Assembly: GCF_004298145.1 (NCBI RefSeq)
Contig: NZ_SCRH01000033.1
Location: 124,001 to 188,000, forward strand
Direction of reading: 5' to 3'
Length of the DNA: 64,000 bases
DNA from: Mycobacterium sp.
Lineage (GTDB): Bacteria; Actinomycetota; Actinomycetes; Mycobacteriales; Mycobacteriaceae
Under the pieces are notes generated by a model. The model saw nothing but the letters and a program-made list of their open reading frames with translations. It did no database searches and had not been told where the DNA came from. Every line of letters starts with the position of its first letter. Within the stretch, counting starts at the first letter, position 1. A program made the translations under genes and the position numbers. Positions 59,728 through 64,000 of this stretch are shown in pieces.

Positions 59728-62637
59728 CTAAACGACCAGGTTGACCAACCGGCCGGGGACCACGATCACCTTGCGCGGGTGGGCGCCCGCCAGGAACGCC
59801 TGGACCTTCTGGTCGGCCAGGGCCGCGGCCCTCAGGGTGTCCTGGTCGGCATCGGCCGCGACCACCACCCGTCCACGCACCTTGCCGTTCACCTGCACCG
59901 GATATTCGACGGTGTCGTCGACGAGGTACGCGGGGTCGGCCACCGGAAACGGGCCATGCGCCAGTGAGGTGGTGTGGCCGAGTCGCAGCCACAACTCCTC
60001 GGCCAGGTGCGGGGCAAGCGGCGCCAGCATCAGCACCAGCGGCTCCACCGCCGCGCGGGGCACCGCGTCACGGTGCTCCTTGGTGAGGTGGTTGGTGTAT
60101 TCGATCAGCTTGGCCGCAGCGGTGTTATTGCGTAGTGCGGCATAGTCTTCCGCGACTCCGGCGATGGTGCGATGCAGTGCTCGCAGCGTGGTTGTGTGCA
60201 GATCCTGTGCGGGCCCGTCGACCACCCGCGGCTCGCCGGTCTGTTCATCGACCACCAGCCGCCACACGCGCTGCAGGAAACGATGGGCCCCCACCACGTC
60301 TTTGGTCGCCCAGGGCCGGGACGCTTCCAGCGGACCCATCGACATCTCGTAGACCCGCAGCGTGTCGGCGCCGTAGTCGTCGCAGATCTCGTCGGGTGAG
60401 ATCGAATTCTTCAGGCTCTTACCGATTTTACCGAATTCCTGGAAGACCTCGACTTCTCCCCCGGGCCCCGGGTAGACGAAACGGCCGTCCCGTTCGATCA
60501 CCTCTTCCGCCGGTACGTACGATCCGCGTGCGTCGGTGTAGGCGAAGGCCTGGATGTACCCCTGGTTGACCAGACGACGGTAAGGCTCCCGCGAACTGAC
60601 GTGGCCCAGGTCGTAGAGGACCTTGTGCCAAAACCGCGCATACAGCAGGTGCAACACCGCGTGTTCGGCGCCGCCGACGTACAGGTCGACGCCACCGGGA
60701 TCCTGCGGGCCATGCTCGGCCGGTCGCGGCCCCATCCAGTAGGCCTCATTCTCCTTGTCACACAACCGCTCCGAGTTATGTGGATCGGTGTAACGCAGTT
60801 CGTACCAGGAGCTGCCGGCCCACTGCGGCATCACGTTGGTGTCGCGACTGTAGGGCTTCAGGCCGTCGCCGAGATCCAACTCGACGTGCACCCACTCCGT
60901 CGCCTTCGCCAAGGGCGGCGAGGGTTCGCTGTCGGCGTCGTCGGGATCGAACAGCACGGGCGAGTAATCCGGCACGTCGGGCAGTTCCACCGGTAGCGCG
61001 GCTTCGTCGAGTGCATGCGCACGCCCGTCGCTGTCGTAGACGATCGGGAACGGTTCACCCCAGTAACGCTGGCGGGCGAAAAGCCAGTCCCGCAACTTGA
61101 ATTCGATGCGGGCCCGGCCCCGGCCTTCGGCCTCCAACCGGGCGGTGATCGCTTCCTTGGCCGCCGCCACGTCCAATCCGTCAAGGTAGCCGGAGTTGAC
61201 CAGCACCCCGTCGCCGGCGTAGGCGGATTCCGAAATATCGCCGCCGGCAATGACTTCCACGATGGGCAGACCGAACTCGTGGGCAAAGTCCCAGTCGCGC
61301 TGGTCGTGGCCCGGGACGGCCATGATCGCCCCGGTGCCGTATCCGGCCAGGACATAGTCGGCGATGAAGATCGGCACCGGTTTCCCGTTGGTGGGATTGG
61401 TGGCGCAGCCGCCCAGGAAGACGCCGGTCTTCGCCTTGCTTTCCTGGCGCTCGAGGTCCGATTTCGAGGCGATGGCATGCCGGTAGGCATCGACCGCTTC
61501 GCCCGGTGTCGCGGCGTTGTACGTCCAACGCGGGTCGGTCCCGTCCGGCCAGGCGGCGGCCACCAGCTCGTCGACCAGGTCGTGCTCGGGGGCCAGCACC
61601 AGATAGGTGGCGCCGAACAGCGTGTCGGGCCGGGTGGTGAAGACCTCGATGTCGACGGTCTCGCCATCCGCTTTGGTCGCCGAAAACAGGGCTTTGGCAC
61701 CGGTGGACCGGCCGATCCAGTTGCGCTGCATGGTTTTGACCGGCTCCGGCCAGTCCAGCACATCGAGGTCGTCGAGCAGCCGATCGGAATAGGCGGTGAT
61801 CCGCATCATCCACTGCCGCAACCGTTTCCGGAACACCGGGAAATTGCCTCGGTCGCTGCGACCGTCGGCGGTGACCTCTTCGTTGGCCAGCACGGTGCCC
61901 AGTCCGGGGCACCAATTCACCATCGAGTCCGCCCGGTAGACCAGTCGGCGGCTGTCGATCACGTCGGCCCGCTCCCCCACCGACAGCCCGGCCCAGTCCC
62001 GCCCGTCCTCGAGGCGGCGCGCACCGGAGTCGAATTCGGCGACCAACTCTGCGATGGGGCGGGCCTGGTTGGCGGCGGTGTCGAACCAGGCGTTGTAGAT
62101 CTGCAGGAATATCCACTGCGTCCACTTGTAGAACTCGACGTCGGTGGTTGAGAAGCTGCGCCGGCTGTCGTGGCCCAGCCCTAGTCGGCCCAGCTGGCGT
62201 CGGAAGTTCACGACGTTGGCCTCGGTCCGGGTGCGCGGGTGGGTACCGGTCTGCACCGCGTATTGCTCGGCGGGTAGCCCAAAGGCATCAAAACCTAGCG
62301 CATGCAACACATTACGGCCCGTCATACGAAAGTAGCGGGCGTATACGTCCGTCGCGATGTAGCCCAGCGGGTGACCGACGTGCAGGCCCTCCCCCGACGG
62401 GTAGGGAAACATGTCCTGCACGAACAACTTGTCGTCCGGGACCGGGGCCCCGTCTATCGCGGCCAATGATCCGACCGGGTTGGGCACGTTGAACGTCCCC
62501 AGCTTCGCCCAGTTGTCCTGCCACGTACCCTCGATCCGGCCCGCCAGCGCCGCGGTGTAACGATGTGGCGGCGCGTCGGAGTCCGGCTGGACGGCGCCAG
62601 AGCCGCTGCCTGGCGAAGTGGTCGGGGATTCGGTCAC
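59728..62637 (-). CDS. leuS: Leucyl-tRNA synthetase
   Basis: The 969-residue class I synthetase charges tRNA-Leu. The HIGH-type motif is HVGH at residues 86-89 within [15 protein letters not shown], the KMSKS-type motif is KIGKS at 737-741, and the CP1 editing domain lies between ([19 protein letters not shown]). The C-terminal domain ([19 protein letters not shown]) is intact. Length equals that of M. tuberculosis LeuRS. Confidence 0.98.
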   Translation of the reverse strand: MTESPTTSPGSGSGAVQPDSDAPPHRYTAALAGRIEGTWQDNWAKLGTFNVPNPVGSLAAIDGAPVPDDKLFVQDMFPYPSGEGLHVGHPLGYIATDVYARYFRMTGRNVLHALGFDAFGLPAEQYAVQTGTHPRTRTEANVVNFRRQLGRLGLGHDSRRSFSTTDVEFYKWTQWIFLQIYNAWFDTAANQARPIAELVAEFDSGARRLEDGRDWAGLSVGERADVIDSRRLVYRADSMVNWCPGLGTVLANEEVTADGRSDRGNFPVFRKRLRQWMMRITAYSDRLLDDLDVLDWPEPVKTMQRNWIGRSTGAKALFSATKADGETVDIEVFTTRPDTLFGATYLVLAPEHDLVDELVAAAWPDGTDPRWTYNAATPGEAVDAYRHAIASKSDLERQESKAKTGVFLGGCATNPTNGKPVPIFIADYVLAGYGTGAIMAVPGHDQRDWDFAHEFGLPIVEVIAGGDISESAYAGDGVLVNSGYLDGLDVAAAKEAITARLEAEGRGRARIEFKLRDWLFARQRYWGEPFPIVYDSDGRAHALDEAALPVELPDVPDYSPVLFDPDDADSEPSPPLAKATEWVHVELDLGDGLKPYSRDTNVMPQWAGSSWYELRYTDPHNSERLCDKENEAYWMGPRPAEHGPQDPGGVDLYVGGAEHAVLHLLYARFWHKVLYDLGHVSSREPYRRLVNQGYIQAFAYTDARGSYVPAEEVIERDGRFVYPGPGGEVEVFQEFGKIGKSLKNSISPDEICDDYGADTLRVYEMSMGPLEASRPWATKDVVGAHRFLQRVWRLVVDEQTGEPRVVDGPAQDLHTTTLRALHRTIAGVAEDYAALRNNTAAAKLIEYTNHLTKEHRDAVPRAAVEPLVLMLAPLAPHLAEELWLRLGHTTSLAHGPFPVADPAYLVDDTVEYPVQVNGKVRGRVVVAADADQDTLRAAALADQKVQAFLAGAHPRKVIVVPGRLVNLVV

Positions 62638-62821
62638 CTGAACAGGGTATAAGGGCCGACACGGCCGGTTCGCCGGCCACAGGTTGGTCTCGGTTGCGTT
62701 GCGCGCCGATCAGGGGTTCATCCCAGGTGTATTTCGAGCCTGTTCACCGCCCTTGACCTCTGGTTACAGTCACCCACTATCGACGGCTTCTGGTACTGAG
62801 CCATTGGAAGGACCGACGCAG

Positions 62822-64000
62822 ATGATTGACATCGTCCCCGTCCACCGGGCACTCCTCGGCGGCATGGTCGCCGGCCTGATGGGCCTGGCGGCTGTTACGG
62901 GCGGCGCGGCATCGGCAGACCCGATGCCCCCAGCGCCGGCGCCGGTCCCCGCCGTCCCCGCACCGGTGCCGCAGAACCTGCAGAACCTCGGGCCCGAGCT
63001 GGTTCCTCCGAGCAGATACCTCGCCGCCCCGCAGGCCGCTACTCCCCTGGCGCCGCCGGCCAACGCCGGGGCCCCGGGAGCGGCGGCACCGGCCGCGGCC
63101 GCACCGGCTCTCGCTCCCGTCCCCGCGACGTCCGGCACGATCCGTGACTTCCTGCAGTCGAAGGCGGTCAAGCTCGAGGCGCAGAAGCCGCAGAACTTCA
63201 AGGCGCTGGACATCACCCTGCCGCTGCCCGCTCGCTGGACCCAGGTGCCCGACCCCAACGTGCCCGACGCGTTCGCGGTCATCGCCGATCGGCGCGGGAG
63301 CAGCATCTATTCATCGAATGCCCAGGTGGTGGTGTACAAGCTGGTCGGTGATTTCGACGCGAAAGAGGCGATCACACACGGCTATGTCGACAGTCAGAAA
63401 CTTCCGGCGTGGCAACCCACGAACGCCTCGATGGACGATTTCGGGGGCTTCCCGTCGTCCATCGTTGAGGGCACCTATCGCGATGGGGACATGACGCTGA
63501 ACACCTCCCGCCGCTACGTCGTCGCCACGTCGGGACCGGACAGATACCTCGTGTCGCTGGCGGTGACCACCGATCGCGCGGTGAGCGTCGCCGACGCACC
63601 GGCCACCGACGCCATCATCAACGGCTTCCGGGTCACTGCCCCCGGTGCGGCCACTCCGGCGCCGGCCCAGGCGCCCGCTGCCTCTCCGGTCGGCCGACCT
63701 GCCCAGCCACCCGCCGCCGCCGCCCCGGTCGCTCCGGTCGCCCCGGCACCCGCCACGGCCCCGGTCGCCCCGGCACCCAACACGGCCCCGGTCGCCCCGG
63801 CACCCGCCGCGGCCCCGGTCGCTCCGGTCGCCCCGGCACCCGCCACGGCCCCGTTGGTCCCGCTCGCCCAGACAACGCCCGCGGCCCCGGCCCACCTCCC
63901 CGCACAGACACCCCTGCCCAACCAGCAGCACACCCCCAGCCTGCTGGCCATGGTGCCGGGCCTGCCCCCGCTGCCGAACTTTTCGTTCCTCCAGCACTGA
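62822..64000 (+). CDS. mtc28: Proline-rich secreted antigen, Mtc28-like
   Basis: I start at ATG 62822 after GGAAGGACC. The 392-residue protein has a signal peptide (about residues 1-32, ending GGAASADP), Pro/Ala-rich stretches, and a conserved LpqN-type globular domain (about 110-275, [20 protein letters not shown] and [19 protein letters not shown]). The C-terminal extension of about 115 residues contains VAPAP-type repeats. It corresponds to the M. tuberculosis 28-kDa proline-rich antigen but with a longer tail. It acts outside the cell or in the envelope; function unknown. The stop is the last codon of the window. Confidence 0.93.
   Translation: MIDIVPVHRALLGGMVAGLMGLAAVTGGAASADPMPPAPAPVPAVPAPVPQNLQNLGPELVPPSRYLAAPQAATPLAPPANAGAPGAAAPAAAAPALAPVPATSGTIRDFLQSKAVKLEAQKPQNFKALDITLPLPARWTQVPDPNVPDAFAVIADRRGSSIYSSNAQVVVYKLVGDFDAKEAITHGYVDSQKLPAWQPTNASMDDFGGFPSSIVEGTYRDGDMTLNTSRRYVVATSGPDRYLVSLAVTTDRAVSVADAPATDAIINGFRVTAPGAATPAPAQAPAASPVGRPAQPPAAAAPVAPVAPAPATAPVAPAPNTAPVAPAPAAAPVAPVAPAPATAPLVPLAQTTPAAPAHLPAQTPLPNQQHTPSLLAMVPGLPPLPNFSFLQH
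63737..63853 (+). repeat. Tandem repeats in the Mtc28-like gene
   Basis: GTCGCCCCGGCACCC recurs at 63737, 63764, 63791 and 63827, giving spacings of 27, 27 and 36 bases. Each unit encodes a VAPAP-centred block of nine or twelve residues. In-frame repeats of this kind vary in copy number between strains. Confidence 0.8.

Noticed and set aside
63720..63860. CRISPR-like repeats
   Set aside because: The repeats are in frame, have no unique spacers and encode Pro/Ala blocks of the antigen.
1..64000. Insertion sequences or prophage
   Set aside because: No transposase, integrase or terminal inverted repeat was recognised, despite the accessory character of 22-37 kb.

Overview
The window is high-GC actinobacterial DNA from a Mycobacterium, most likely a non-tuberculous, slow-growing type. 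The right half is a core mycobacterial gene order, recognised by recall of Mycobacterium tuberculosis Rv0040c to Rv0058 in inverted orientation: dnaB, rplI, rpsR, ssb, rpsF, a PfpI-like protein, a GT87 glycosyltransferase, ponA1, a DUF5318 protein, a DUF1707 protein, a PadR regulator, ino1, an alpha/beta hydrolase, a GntR regulator, a MarR regulator, leuS and an Mtc28-like proline-rich antigen. No database search was run; family names come from motifs and memory.

Bases 1-14000 hold a complete mce locus on the minus strand (two YrbE permeases, MceA-F, an Mce-associated membrane protein and an Rv1975-like secreted protein). It is followed by a double-TetR regulator of the Mce3R type and two small membrane genes. 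A divergent pair (an exported protein and a second Mce-associated protein) faces away from yrbEA across a 334-bp control region. Bases 14000-21400 carry an alpha/beta hydrolase, a Crp-like regulator, a 55-residue zinc-ribbon gene, an FAD oxidoreductase of the berberine-bridge type, an SDR and two adjacent acyl-CoA dehydrogenases.

Bases 21400-33000 are accessory. Four diverged paralogues of one unrecognised multi-pass membrane family (22378, 24068, 26036, 31367) lie among TetR regulators, two F420/flavin-type monooxygenases, a cupin and a NorE-like oxidase subunit III. The subunit III gene is followed by a broken subunit IV/NorF-like gene with two single-base deletions. Several good inverted repeats sit at the promoters of these units. 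Bases 32600-37200 hold an ECF41-type sigma factor with its oxidoreductase partner, gene fragments (a TetR, a sigma C-terminus, a DUF3732 tail), and an intact Fic toxin preceded by a 57-residue antitoxin with the class I Fic inhibitory motif.

Between ino1 and the conserved hydrolase lies an inserted, tightly packed four-gene unit (luciferase-like monooxygenase, PAPS sulfotransferase, sugar-isomerase-like TIM barrel, DUF1214-like protein). Between the GntR and MarR genes lies an amino-acid ABC transporter whose binding protein and permease are fused. I saw no tRNA, rRNA, CRISPR array or intact insertion sequence.
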